Positions 47,680 through 59,272 of a DNA stretch of 64,000 nucleotides are shown one piece after another. The DNA comes from Emergomyces orientalis (taxonomy: Eukaryota > Ascomycota > Eurotiomycetes > Onygenales > Ajellomycetaceae), in NCBI GenBank assembly GCA_002110485.1, contig MOWL01000024.1, positions 310,001-374,000 of the forward strand, read 5' to 3'. A model generated the notes under the pieces. That model saw nothing but the letters and a program-made list of their open reading frames with translations. It was not told the origin of the DNA and did no database searches. Both the position numbers and the translations under genes were made by a program. Position 1 is the stretch's first letter. Every line of letters starts with the position of its first letter.

Positions 47680-48005
47680 TTAACAACTCTGATGTTCAAT
47701 ACTTCGGGTTTCTTCTGCAATGGTGTTGAAAATAAAAATGGCCAAGCCCTAATCAGATAAGATAACAAAGTTAATCAGATAAGCTTCCCGTTTATGTAGC
47801 TAACATGTTGCAACAAACTCTTAACATCTTCTACACGCAGAATTTGCTCCAATTTATACTCAGAGTGTCGCATTTTCTTCGCGACCATCGGGAGCGCAAT
47901 AACAGCGCCCAGCAAAACCACTAGTGACAAGAATTCCAGGGCCTCCCAACCACAAATCATTGTGGGCTTTCCGTCCTCATCATTATAGCCAGCATGTTCT
48001 CTCAT
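47680..48005 (-). CDS. Putative small membrane protein, unrecognised
   Basis: Tentative two-exon gene: 48005-47805 and 47748-47680 (donor GTTAGC, acceptor TTAG), 89 residues. A second in-frame ATG at 47960 would give 74. The sequence has one clear membrane helix, ALEFLSLVVLLGAVIALPMVA, followed by a basic stretch KKMRHSEYKLEQ, giving a small single-pass or tail-anchored look. I do not recognise the family. If the first ATG is used, its codons overlap the start of the divergent gene by 12 bp. Lies 275 bp upstream of AFG2 in the same direction. It could be a spurious open frame. Confidence 0.4.
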
Positions 48006-49257
48006 TCACGTTTGCCAGCCTTCATACGGACGTGTCCTGTCAAGTCAACGCAATGGCAGCGGTTGTTCTCATCTATTCCGTCTCAAAAGGAGGGAAGCTG
48101 GCTTGAAGCGCCACCTAGTGAGCCTAGAGAAAATGGGACCACAGCACCCATGAAAGACGTCAACGCAACCAGCAAAACCAACAGGCCGCGATTTGACCCC
48201 GACAGAATATCCCTAGAGCACGCCGATTTACTCAAAACCTTTGGACTGGCTAAAATACCAGAATCTCATAACACCGGCGCTAAAATAAACAAGTTAGGAC
48301 AAATATCCATTACGGAGGAGGAGGAAAGCCGACAAAAACACCAAACGGCCCTCGTGCTCTCTCGCGCCCCAGCCTGTCTTGACGAGCGAGACTTCATGTC
48401 AATCTTAGGTCAGGGGAAATATCTCAGCAAATGGAGAAATACAAGAGGCCTGGAGAAAAGTGAGATTTTTCTAACTTTCCAAACGAAATTCCTAGATTTT
48501 GCTATATTTAAGTTGTTACCTATACCAAGGTCTATAATACTAACATCACGCATCGGGGCTGGTAGTAATTCCCCTGCGCTTCCCCGATACCTTACGACGC
48601 TCAAATACATGGATCTTGATATTTTATAGCCCTGCAGCGGCGAAAGAATTCCAGGACAAAGTGCGTCGCCTCTGTGCATTTGCCCGAAACAATCTTCCCA
48701 CCTCCACCATATCCGGCATTACTCCACCACCAAACTACACCGCCGACGGTGCGTGCGATTACAAGTTAAGCGATTACACCCTCACATCGCCATGGCTACA
48801 GCTTTCTCTATTTGCATATCTAGCACCTTTTGATCAGAAGATCCAAGACGCAATTGACCTTCACAATAATCTGTCGTCTAAGAGAGCTGATGGAAACCAA
48901 GGGTTTCCCGTTCGAATTTGGATCGAAAATCAGAGCCGCTTCTCTCTTAAACAGGAATACGTCCGTCGACTCCTATTATGGGATGGGCAAAACAGGTGGT
49001 CTCCATGGCAGTTAGTCGAAGAGGACCCTATTACACCTTTAATAGAACCACTTTCCAACGAGATACTGACCTCAGGTGAGGAGGACTTGACTGAAGGAGA
49101 TTGCTGGCGCATCGCGTTTCAGACTGCCGCGGAGGCAAGACGATTTGTCAGGGTGTGGCACAGGAGCGTGTTCCCTAAACTTGATGCGTTACCATCATAT
49201 CCCGACCCTCCGCCTTTGATAAAAGCCGAGTGTCTATTTGAAGGCGACATCTATTGA
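47994..49257 (+). CDS. Putative mitochondrial protein of unknown function
   Basis: Exons 47994-48459 and 48566-49257, with an intron of 106 bp (GTGAGA...GGTAG) containing a perfect TACTAAC branch site; product 385 residues. The first 30 residues are rich in Arg/Ser and lack acids (MFSHSRLPAFIRTCPVKSTQ), as expected of a mitochondrial presequence. The joined region reads IIPLRFPDTLRRSN then TWILIFYSPAAAKEFQDKVR, which looks like a compact alpha/beta fold with faint RRM-like rhythm. The rest (YVRRLLLWDGQNRWSPWQLV, GDCWRIAFQTAAEARRFVRV) is well formed. I do not recognise the family. It is convergent with SEC4, and 49258-50050 between them holds only 3' flanks. Confidence 0.72.
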
Positions 49258-50050
49258 CCCAAGTATCTATTTAAGACGGTTTAATCGGTGGCTAGTCCTG
49301 GGGTCCCCGGTGAAGCTACCCTTGTATCAACGTGTTTATTGATATTTCGAATACAGACCGGTCTAAATAATTTTCCCCTTAGAGAGTAAAACCCATCTGA
49401 TAGCCAACACAGTATGTCCAGGTAGATCAAGTGGTCTAGAGCTGTAATGGGCGTGAGACGATGGCTCAAAGTTTCTATGGTTTGGGATTCCAGGTGTTGT
49501 CACCCATGGAAGCGAGTCCTTCTGAATCGCCAAGCATCAGTAGTTACTGATATTATGATCTCTATATTGAGAACGAGAAAGATACGGTGCGCTTCAGAAC
49601 AACCATATCGGTTCGGATGTAGATTCATAAGATAACGTAATTCAATACAAGCCACCTTGGTTATTCTGGAAGGGTTTTGAATACTTCCGGAGGGAAGGAT
49701 GTGTGTGGGAAAATGTGAATGCAGATGAACGAAGCCCTCTAAGAAACAAAACGCAGACGTCAACAACGGGAGGAAAAGGTGAAGGGAAAATGGACTCGTT
49801 ATCAAATAGACGAAAATCAATAAGGTAGGGAATAAATGTAGAAAAGGAACATCAAAGGAGATAGTCGATTTCGGATACATAGTAGATGAGGGATCTGGCA
49901 AGGTCATTAGCGAATTGGTACCTAACATTAGAAGAGTAACTTGGGGAAAAGTCCATACCCCTCTAGATAGTACAAGGAACGCAGCCTGTTCGCAAGAATG
50001 AAGGAAATAATGAGAAGTGTAAAATATGCTGACAAGCCCCGCGTAAAATC

Positions 50051-50808
50051 CTAACAACATTTACCACCAAGGCCGTTGCTCGCCCCGCTACCTTGATGGT
50101 CTATACTAACGCCCTGGGAACCAGCTTGTTCAGATTTGGTTGTGTCCATAACTTTCTTTATATCAGAAGCTAAGGTGTAGAATGCCTTTTCAACGTTGAT
50201 ATTATTCTTAGCTGAAACTTCGAGGAATGGAATACCCAGTTCATTGGCTAGTTGCTGGCCCTGCTCTGTTGATACGGCTCTCTTCTCTTCCCAATCACAT
50301 TTATTGCCAATGAGCATTTTATGTACTCCTTCGCTTGCATGTTGTTCGACGTTCGAAAACCACGTCCGGATGTCTTGCACCGCAAAAAGAAAAAGGTTAG
50401 CTAGCATCTCATAACGATATCCATGGCGACGGGAAAGAAATGAAACTCACTATTGAACGACCGCTCATCGGTCACATCGTAAACAAGAAGTATTCCCATG
50501 GCACCCCGGTAGTATGCAGTGGTGATCGTCCTGAATCTTTCTTGCCCAGCTGTATCCCATATCTGTAACTTTACTCGCTTGCCGTCTAGTTCTATCGTCC
50601 GGATTTTGAAATCGATTCCGATTGTTGTGATGAAAGATGGGGTAAATGAATCCTCGCTAAACCGCAACAAGCAGCATGATTTCCCCACGCCCGAATCACC
50701 AATGAGTAGGAGTTTGATCTAATTCGAAAGAGTCAGCAGAGAGGAAATTTAAGACATGCGAAATTCACGGGGAAATACCAAAAAATCGTAATTTCGTGTG
50801 CCAGCCAT
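50051..50808 (-). CDS. SEC4: Rab GTPase Sec4/Rab8 (SrgA type)
   Basis: Small GTPase that drives secretory vesicles to the plasma membrane at hyphal tips through the exocyst. Three exons: 50808-50779, 50718-50451, 50373-50051; product 206 residues. G motifs: GDSGVGKS (P-loop), effector segment FITTIGIDFKIRTIEL, WDTAGQERFRTIT, NKCD and SAKNN. The C-terminus GGKCC is a double-geranylgeranylation signal. The tiny first exon (MAGTRNYDFL) is the usual N-terminus of this subfamily. The second intron ends at CAAG, again without a pyrimidine tract. Confidence 0.94.
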
Positions 50809-51410
50809 AGTTAGGTGAAAGAGGGGGGTGCAGTCGGTGGAATCAAATGGTGTCGCCCTTTTAGAAGCGTTAGAGGATAGCTAGAAGGCCCAAATCCTCT
50901 TTTAGGCACAGTGATGTTAATTACGAGTCGAAACCTGCCCTTAGTTTTAGCTCCAGGAAGAGGGAGGCAACGGCAAGCGAGTGAAAGAGAAACCTATGGC
51001 TGTGGATTCTCAGAGAGTAAGGCAAACTAAGCAGCGAATAGCACAGGGATAAAAGGGGTGAGTAGATTATTTGTCAGAGTGCGATTAAGTGATAAGGGAG
51101 TTAATGTATTAAGGTGACCATGATAGATAGAAACCACACAGGCCAAGCGTGGTTGGTGGTTGGTGGTTGGTGGTTGGTGAAGGCGGAAGCCAAACTGGCA
51201 AAACTACGGGGTACCTGGCATGTGGCAGGAGTCTGTGTACAAATCAAGGTAGACAACACTTGCAGTGCCAAGTCACATGAATATTTATTTTATTTAGAAT
51301 CTCCTTGTCTGGGGACAAGACACAATGTAGCATGTACAGTAGTGGCAAGGAAGTCAACATATTAAATGGCTTGGTGCTGGGAATTTCTCATATGTTCCCT
51401 CTTCTTTCTT
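50809..51410. other. SEC4 upstream region before the retroelement nest
   Basis: No gene supported. It contains a G-rich tandem repeat at about 51150-51179. The exact left border of the retroelement cluster (about 51.4 kb) is uncertain. Confidence 0.45.
51150..51179 (+). repeat. GGTTGGT tandem repeat
   Basis: About four copies of a 7-mer with evenly spaced GG pairs, upstream of SEC4. A two-tier G-quadruplex is possible in principle. Confidence 0.8.
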
Positions 51411-51419
51411 GATTTCTCC

Positions 51420-52060
51420 ACCATCCAACATTCACTCTGTGAGCCAAAATATGTCTTCCAAACCTAGATCATTTTGTAAAAAACACTCTTCAGCTGTCAT
51501 CAATACTATTTTAAGTCTTCATGAGTGAGAATACTCATTTCTATTCATTGCTCAGCAGAGATAAAAGACACCATTCAACCGCATTTCCCAGAACACGCCC
51601 AATTTTTCAAATTTTTCAAATGAAAAGATATTCAGATTGAAGCCACAGATCGGAACAGCTTATCATTCAGATTTGAAAAGATTTGATCAAGATTTGAAGA
51701 GATTATTGTAGAAAACATGTTTGAAGCCTCTGAGTGGGAAGAAAACCATGTTTCTCTTCATAGCTCCACCATTTCTAGTGCAAATCACTTCAAAATTGAA
51801 TGAGAACTGCATCTAATCTGATATTACAACTGACTTCAATTAAAAGGTTTTCCGACCGTTGACTGCTGCTTGAACAGTGTCTCAATATTTGAGAAAATTC
51901 TGATCATGTTTTGTTTTCCCTTGCACCCGTGTCAAGTCCATCCTCGTATCTCCCAACCACCACTGCCAAGAAAACAACAAAAAGATACCTCAGTTCAATT
52001 TTTCAGTCATTAACATACTATCACTTCACTCTCAAATCCCTCAATTTCCCCTCAAAACAT
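51420..52060 (+). repeat. Dispersed repeat, copy 1 (probable LINE 5' leader)
   Basis: This stretch resembles 57140-57640 in the same orientation and order. Shared blocks include AACATGTTTG near 51715 and 57290, a GGAAGAAAA/GGAAAGAAAA block just after, and the segment CTTTGCACC/CCTTGCACC followed by GTGTCAAGTC or GTGCCAAGTC. Both copies precede plus-strand LINE coding pieces, so a 5' untranslated region of a LINE family is likely. Confidence 0.55.
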
Positions 52061-52100
52061 ATTGTAAGGGGCAAGCAATTAGGTATGAAAGAACTATATT

Positions 52101-54887
52101 GTGTCTAATATACAAGAAGGCACCAGCATCACCTTGAACCTAATCTTTCTCTCAGAGAACCTGAGTGCAGGGGTACTGAAATGCCAGGTCGCACACGAGG
52201 TGGATATGACATCAGATCATCTACCAGTGGTCACTAAGTTAGTCATTGACATACCTGTGGTACTAAGGGAAAAACGCAACTGGCAGCAAGTGAATATACA
52301 GCAGCTGCAAAAGAACTGCCAAGAGCTACAATGTTGCAACAGCTTTGACTCAACAGCAGAGATTGATTGCTATGCAAACTATCTAAGTGAATTCATCAAT
52401 GAGCTAGCAGAGAAACATGCTAAACACACACACATCTGCAAGCAGAGTCGCTCGTGGTGGTCCAACAGAGTGGCGCAGGCAGTGAGTGAGTACAAGAGAA
52501 TCATGAGGGATGCAGACAGCACTGAGAAGGAAAGAAGACATGCCCACAACAGACAAAACAAGGAAATAAAGCTGGTCAAGACTGCCAGCTTCCGCGATCT
52601 AATGAACAGTGCTGGCACAGATTCTAAACTGCTCTGGAAGCTGGCAAAGTGGGGTCGCACACACACCAACAAGACCAAGCAACCGGCAAGACTGCCACCG
52701 CTTAGAGAAATGCCAGAGGCCTTGAGTGAAACTGAGGCGCAAGCCACTGCATTCCAGAACAAGGCTGAACTACTACGGGCGCGGTTCTTCCTGGAGCCTT
52801 TGGTGGCAAGGGAAGATGACATGAACATGAGAACACAGCTGCAGAGTGTGACTGACATGGTAGTGCTCACAGAGAAGGCCATGGCAGTGCTGATTGCTAG
52901 GCTTCTGAACAACAAGGCCCCGGGTGCCAACAGCATCCCCAACCACTTTCTCAAAATGCTAGGCCCAAGGTTCATCACAGCAATAACTGAGCTTACACAG
53001 GCCTGCTGGCATTGGGAGTACTACTCACAGATATTCAAAACAGCGCGCACGGTGGTGCTCAAGAAGCCAGGAAAGAAGAACTACAGTGAAGTGAAAGCCT
53101 GGAGACTGAATGCACTACTTGACACCCTAGGTAAAATTGTAGAGACTGCAACAGCCAAGGAAATAAGATCTCTGGCAGAGAAACATGGGATGCTACCAGC
53201 TCAGCAGATGGGAGCGCGAGGAGACTGCTTCACAGAAACAGCAATTGCTCTGTTACTGGTGCAGATTCACACAGTGTGGGAGAAGCAGGAAGCAGTGATC
53301 TCAGTGCTGTCACTGAACATCTCAGAGGCCTATGACAGAGTGCTCAGAAATCGCCTAGTGCACATTCTAAGAAAAAGAGGACTGCCCAGACAGCTGACTG
53401 GATGAGTCAACTCATTCATGCAGGGGCGCAAGGCGACACTAGTATTTGATGAGCAGGAAACTGAAGCCTTTGAGGTGAATGCAGGCATCCCACAGAGATC
53501 ACCCTTGTCACCCATTCTGTTCTTATTCTACAATGAGGAGTTGCTCAGAATATGTGCACTGTGAAGTGAGCCTGTCAGCTGCATAGAATTTGTAGACGAT
53601 GTGAACATTCTAGCATATGGCGACTCAACCGAAGCGAATTGTGCGCATCTGGCGCGGATCCATGCCAGCTGTGAGCGTTGGGCGAGCAGACATGGGGCAA
53701 TCTTTGCACCACAGAAGTATGAGCTCATGCACTTTACCAGAACAAGAACTAGATTCAATCTAGAACACTCACTGCAATTGCCACAGCAAGTGATCAAGCC
53801 ACAGAGAGAGATGCGGGTGCTAGGCATCTGGCTTGACCCTAAGCTGAGGTGGCGTAGCCATGTCAGTAAGGTGGTAGGCAGAGCGAAATCGCAGATAGGT
53901 GCCCTAACTCAGACAACACAGTCAACCTGGGGCCTGCCACTGCAGCATGCCCGGAGGGTCTACAATGCAGTGATAAGGCCCGCAATAGGATACGGAGCGC
54001 TGGCATGGCATCAACCACAGGCGACACAACATGAACCGCGACATCAACGCCAGCTGCTAGCCAGCCTGGAGAAGATTCAAAATAAATGCCTACAGGTCAT
54101 TGCAGGGGCCTACAGAGCTACTCCAATCACCTCACTGGAGGCGGAGACAGCCACACTGCCTCTGGAGATACATCTAGACAGTGTGATGGCCAGAGCAACT
54201 GAGCGGCTTAAGGAGTCAGGAATCATGGAGCAGATAAAACAGGCATGTGTGCAGGTCAGAGCCAGACTTCGCAGAAGGAATAACAGAGGAATGCAGTCAG
54301 TGGAGGCAGTACTGCACCCAGTGAGCATGCAGCAGGGGTGGAGTGTAAATTGGGTGAGACAGGCAAAGCAACTGAAAAAGCAGGAAAGACAAGAAAACAG
54401 TGTGCGTAACTGGGCCTTCAAGAGATGGGTGAGGGAGGAGGCAATGATAAGATGGCAGAACAGATGAAGAGCGCGCACAACACCATGGGGAGAACTGTTT
54501 GGCAGGCCCCCGGATGTAGAGCTACTAAGATGGCATGAGGGCCTGAGCAAGGCCCGAAGCTCATTGATAGTCCAGCTGCGTACCGGCAAGACAGGCCTTG
54601 CAGCGTTCCTCCACAGAAGAAGAGTTCCTGACTTCCCCACACCAAAATGTCCATGTGGATATGAGCATGAAACAGTGCTGCATGTGATGATACACTGTAC
54701 ACGATTCAGTGGAGAACGCGCGGAGCTGGAGCAGGAGAACAGAGTGGATAAGAAGTGGTTGCTGGACACCAAGGAAGGACTGCACAGGCTCACCAAGTGG
54801 TGGCTCAAGCAGGACATCCTCAGACAGTTCTCCCTAGCCAAGGTGTTAAGTGAGAGAAGGGCGGAATGAGATGCACAGCACAACTAA
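52101..54887 (+). pseudogene. LINE ORF2: endonuclease end, reverse transcriptase and Cys/His finger, with in-frame TGA codons
   Basis: One reading frame runs from 52101 to a TAA at 54885-54887, interrupted only by TGA at 53403, 53562, 54465 and 54867. The start is the endonuclease end (TSDHLPVVTKLVID). RT blocks follow: NNKAPGANSIPNHFL, SLNISEAYDRVL, NAGIPQRSPLSPILF, the catalytic CIEFVDDVNILAYGDS, and LGIWLDPKLRWRSHVSKV. After the thumb comes PKCPCGYEHETVLHVMIHC, the usual LINE C-terminal C-x3-H type finger. At 53403 the context is LTG-TGA-VNSF, where LINE RTs usually have Trp. No TAA, TAG or frameshift occurs in about 920 codons, so this is either a lightly damaged copy or TGA is read through. 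Confidence 0.8.
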
Positions 54888-55366
54888 GAAACACGGCTGG
54901 CGCATATCAGAGGGTGAAGGGCGCGAAGAGTGAGGCCCTACCAGGAGATAGTGAGCTTGAAGCGCGGATCTGGGTGGACTGGCGCACTGCAAGCGCGAAG
55001 TTGGGCAACCGGGCGCGCCACAAGCGCGGAGTTGAGTGGCCTGCGCGCTACAAGCACTCCAGGACGTTGAAGTCTGCGCGATGAGCGGCAGACACACAGC
55101 ATGAGGTGCCACATTCATTAGAAGTCTTTCTTATGTTCAGACAGGGGTGATGGTGATATAGGGGGTTTTCTTGTCTTCTCACGGTGCTATGCACCATCTT
55201 CTCTAAGAGCAGCGGGAGCTGCTCCGCGGTACTTGAAGCAATTATAAATGTTGAATAGATTTGCTGTTCAGGGGGTTTTTAGGCCAGAGCTATACTAGAT
55301 AGCTCAAGGTTTTCCTCACTTTGTATACTAGCTGCCTCCCCACATATCCTCGGGATCAAGTGGTGT

Positions 55367-55395
55367 AGAAATAATAATAATAATAATAATAATTT
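55367..55395 (+). repeat. (AAT)n tail of the plus-strand LINE
   Basis: About nine trinucleotide units directly after the LINE 3' untranslated region, the simple-repeat tail expected of target-primed integration. Confidence 0.75.
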
Positions 55396-55594
55396 ATAAA
55401 TATTTTTAAAGATTATTTATATTCTCTTTTTTCATATAATTTTCAAGTGATTACAAAGAAAATAAATTAGTGATTGACAAATAACTCATGACATGAATAC
55501 AAAGAAAATAAAAGACAGACTTGAACACAGTATAAAAGAAATAGTGAGATATTATATAATATCTAGCAGTTTTTATAAAGAATATTTCAGATTC

Positions 55595-57128
55595 TCATTC
55601 ATTTATATTTTCATCTTTGAAATAGAATTGATTTCTAGTAGCTAGTTGAGTTTCATTGAGAAAATCAATTAAATATTGACTGTCTATTTCAGTTGAAAAT
55701 AGTAGTTTCATATTCATTTCTCTCAGTTTATATTTATATCTCAGTTCAGCTCTAAGTTCTTGATTTAATGAGCAATTCATTAAGATATGTTCTGAATCTT
55801 CAAGAAAGTTACAATATTCACAATTTTCACTTTCAATATCAGATATTCTTTTCAAATAAGATTTGAAATAGTCATAATCTAGTCTCAATTGAATGATTGA
55901 GGAGAAAAGCTTCTTCTTGCACTTAATAGAGCATGATTTTCATTTAAATTTAGTTTCAAATCTAAGATAGTGAGGGCTTTTTCTTTGTTTTTCTCATATT
56001 TTATGTCATTTTTCTAAGCAATTCTCTTTTATCTTTCTTTTAATAAAAGATCATGAAACTATTTTTGAACTTGCAATATTTAGTTTTGTTCCTTTCTTTG
56101 CTGCTTCATCAGCAAGCTCATTTCCATGTATATTTATATGAGCAGGAACCCAGCTCAGATATATCTTTGTCTTATATTTTAATTGAATTCTTTTGCATAT
56201 CTTTAGAATTACTTCTATATTCATTTAATCATTATAAATTTCATTCTTTTGAATTCTTTTCAAAGCTGCTTGACTATCTGAAAAAATCCATGCTTCTTTC
56301 ATATTTTTTCTTTTTGAAGCTTTTATTTCTATCAGTTTAAAAGCTTTCATAATAGCATATAATTCAGCATCAAATACTTCACATTCATTTTCAATATTCC
56401 ATGAATCTGATGTATATTTGTAATTATCTTCTGTATATGCTATTCCAGCTTCTAGGCCTTTATTTTCATTCATTGAACCATCTGAATAGATTAGAATTGA
56501 CTTTTTAAAATCAATTTTCTCTATTATTCTTTTATGATTCTCAGCTTCTTCTGGTTTTGATAATGCACTTATTTCAATTGAAATCATTAAGTCTAGTTTT
56601 TCTTTTCATGAATATAGCTTTTCATGTTCAATCTTTTCAATATTTAATGAGGAGAACTCATCTTTAATCATTAAGCATACTCTATATAGTTGAGAAGGAA
56701 TTTTTTTTTCTATTTCTCTCATTTTCTTGATTTTCTTGACTTTCATTTCAATCTAGATATCTATTCCAATCTAAGTCATTTCCAGATTGAATTGGAGGAT
56801 AAGATATAGATATTCTTTTTCTAATTGAATGAATATCTGGCATTTTCATGATTCTCAGTGCATAATTCTTGCATATCTTCTCAAATCTTATTTCAGGAGG
56901 TGATATAGAAGCTTCTATTTCCATAGCTCTACATGGAGAGGTTTTGAAAGCTTCCAGAATTCTTCTTAAAGCTGTATTCTGCAATTTTTGAAACTTATCT
57001 ATGAAGTGTTTCTGGTTCTTCCACCATATCTGAACACCATAATCAGAAATAGATGCTATACATGCAATGTATAGCTGTCTCATAGCTTGAAATGATAAAC
57101 CCCTTTCAGTATTAGAAAGTTGTGTCAC
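55595..57128 (-). mobile_element. AT-rich LINE fragment: RT thumb, RNase H, Cys/His finger (minus strand)
   Basis: From 57128 downward: the RT C-terminal region (LSFQAMRQLYIACIASISDYG), then after one frameshift near 56700-56750 an RNase H domain (ILIYSDGSMNENKG, FDAELYAIMKAF, AWIFSDSQAAL, LSWVPAHINIHGNELADEAA), and a C-terminal finger (CEYCNFLEDSEHILMNC). The frame is interrupted by TGA at 56748, 56606, 56051, 56006, 55994 and 55940 and by a single TAA at 56225. Two of the TGAs fall on the paired Trp positions common in LINE proteins after RNase H. Composition is about 70% AT. The 5' part is cut off at about 57.13 kb. Confidence 0.82.
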
Positions 57129-57139
57129 ACTTCTAATTC

Positions 57140-57640
57140 ACAGCTTTTACAAAAAACGCTTTCCCCCGAACCAGCCCAATTCTTCGAATTAGAAGACGAA
57201 AAGACATCCATTTGAAAGCTCTTGTTTAAGAAAGCAATTTATTCACTTTTTATTAAAATTGAGCGTGAGTTGATGAAGTTATTGAGAAAAACATGTTTGC
57301 AACCTCTAAGGGGAAAGAAAATCACACTTCATCACATAACTTCATCAGTTTCAGCCCAATTTACATAGAATTTTGATAGAAGCTAGAACAACCCAGATAT
57401 TACAACTGTCTCAATTTTGAATTCATTCTGATCATCTCTTTCTGAACAATTCATTGTCAAAATCTGTGTGAAAACTCTGATTGATTTTCATGTTTCTTTG
57501 CACCAGTGCCAAGTCTTTTCCCCGTACCGCCCTACCTCATCCGGCAGAAAAGTGACAAAAAAATACCTCAGCACAGATCACACGTGACCTACTCTTCAAT
57601 CAGAAATTCCCCGAAACCTACCCTCTCTACAAAACTGAAC
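57140..57640 (+). repeat. Dispersed repeat, copy 2 (probable LINE 5' leader)
   Basis: Diverged match to 51420-52060 in the same order of blocks. It abuts the minus-strand LINE fragment but points the other way, so it belongs with the plus-strand ORF1 piece downstream. Confidence 0.5.
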
Positions 57641-58435
57641 AAGAAAAAGTGGAAATATCAGTGTTTAAAAAATAGCTTAATCCCTGCAAGTAATATATAT
57701 ATATATTTGTATATATACATATTATTATATAAGAAAATAGTACAGATTTAGTCTGTTGATTCTTCATTTGCATACTCATCTGTGTGACTTAATAAATTAC
57801 ATTTATTAAGAGCTATCTAGTAAAATATATAAGATTAATTTGAATAGAAAAGGAGATCTATTCAGTATTAATTCATATTGATATTTCAGGAATACAATCT
57901 TGATTTGAGGTGGGGCCTATTTCAAGCAGAAATTTTGAGAAGCTTTTTAAATTGAAAAAGACAAAATTTGCAAGAGTTAGAGTGTTTTTCTTGATTTAGC
58001 TCTGAGTAAATAAATCAAGAAAATTCTACATAAATTCATATTTCTTTACTTCAGTGACTGATTCAGTTTTTGAAAATAATCTCAACTTTGAGCTGCATAC
58101 TTGATATATGGGGAGAAGTTTAGAATATTGAATATTTCTGAATAGTTTTTATCAATTTCTCTGCAAAAAATTGATTTATTTTGTCAGTTTTTCTTTCAAA
58201 AACTGTCATTTCAATTGAATAATTTATTATTCATTGAAATCAATTCTTTTCTCTTCATTTTGTAGCATAAGAAAGAAGTCTGTGAAGATTTAATTGATTT
58301 ATCTTTAAAAATCAATATTAGTTTATTAGATTCTCTTGAAAAATCTAATCTAGATACTATTTCTAGTAGAAAAAATAGCAAAAATCTGAGAATACTATTT
58401 AATTTGACTAATTATCTAATATACTCAAAGAAATC
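57641..58435. other. AT-rich retroelement DNA without a readable frame
   Basis: Very AT-rich, with a (TA)n tract near 57692-57720. It is probably leader sequence or decayed element DNA between the repeat copy and the ORF1 piece. Nothing coding is supported. Confidence 0.4.
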
Positions 58436-59026
58436 ATGAATAACTCACCTCAATCTGTGAACATGATGACTCCATGCAAAAATAGAAATAATTTCATAGA
58501 AACTGTTTCTGAAATTGAGATTTTGAAGAAAAGAAAAAAAGAAGAAATAGACAGATATAAAGTAGATGAAGTGAAAAATCTACAAAAAATAGCTGATGAG
58601 CTATATAAACAGTGCATGTATGAAGAAAATGAAGAAATTCTTCTTATTCTGCATTCACAAGCAAGACAACTGAATGAAATTATTAAGTTTAAACTTAATA
58701 TTTCTTCAAATCTGAAGATAGTTTTGAAAAAAACTGAAAAATCTGTATCTCAAAAAATCTCTTCTGAATCTCATTCAAAAGAAAACACTGAAAATGAGAC
58801 AAAAATCTATACTCAAGCTCTCAATAGCTCACAAAATATTGAAAAAGAAAAACAGCTGAAAAAAGCAGAAAAAATTTTCTCATTAGTTGAGAAAAAAGAA
58901 CAAAGAAAAACTCAAAAAGAGATTAAATTTCTTGAATCAAAAAAACAGAGACTGATTTTAAAAGTTATTTTTTTTTTTTTTCTTCCATTAAGGCATATGC
59001 AATCAGTGATTATGATGCCCATCTAG
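58436..59026 (+). pseudogene. LINE ORF1 N-terminal fragment
   Basis: A Lys/Glu-rich, coiled-coil-prone frame (EIEILKKRKKEEIDRY, EKEKQLKKAEKIFSLVEKK) with the segment KIYTQALNSSQN, which resembles the linker before the RNA-binding part of fungal LINE ORF1 proteins. The frame is interrupted at about 58967 by a T-run of about 14 bases, after which the sequence changes character. Read as the front half of an ORF1; the assignment rests on position and general character. Confidence 0.5.
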
Positions 59027-59272
59027 TATTACTAGAATTTATCATGTAAACTATATCTAAGTACATGTAACTTCTTGTCACTTGCCATTACAGTAATTCC
59101 AGCCCAGAATAAGAGACACATTCAAAAATAAAAGATGATACAATTTAATACTAAGACATTTTTTTAAAAATAAACTCAAAGTTGAAGATAATACAAAGAA
59201 AATTAAAAAAATGAACTAATATAGAAAATTTCTGAAAGAATATTTATAATAAATTGATTTAAATCATATTTA
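59027..59272. other. AT-rich retroelement DNA, non-coding
   Basis: Sequence between the ORF1 fragment and the minus-strand LINE end. It is probably 3' untranslated DNA of the minus-strand copy. No frame supported. Confidence 0.35.

Larger units (their letters stand above)
52085..55398 (+). mobile_element. Non-LTR retrotransposon (Tad/I-like LINE), lacking its 5' coding part
   Basis: LINE with only the last part of the endonuclease, a full reverse transcriptase, an RNase-H-less C-terminal region with a Cys/His finger, a 3' untranslated region (about 54890-55365) and a tail of (AAT)n at about 55367-55395. ORF1 and most of the endonuclease are missing. Base composition is close to 50% GC, unlike the very AT-rich LINE pieces to its right, so it belongs to a different or younger family. 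Confidence 0.85.

Noticed and set aside
49500..50060. Minus-strand frame of 186 codons after SEC4
   Set aside because: Lies in the SEC4 3' flank, with no domain and no conserved look; treated as untranslated DNA.
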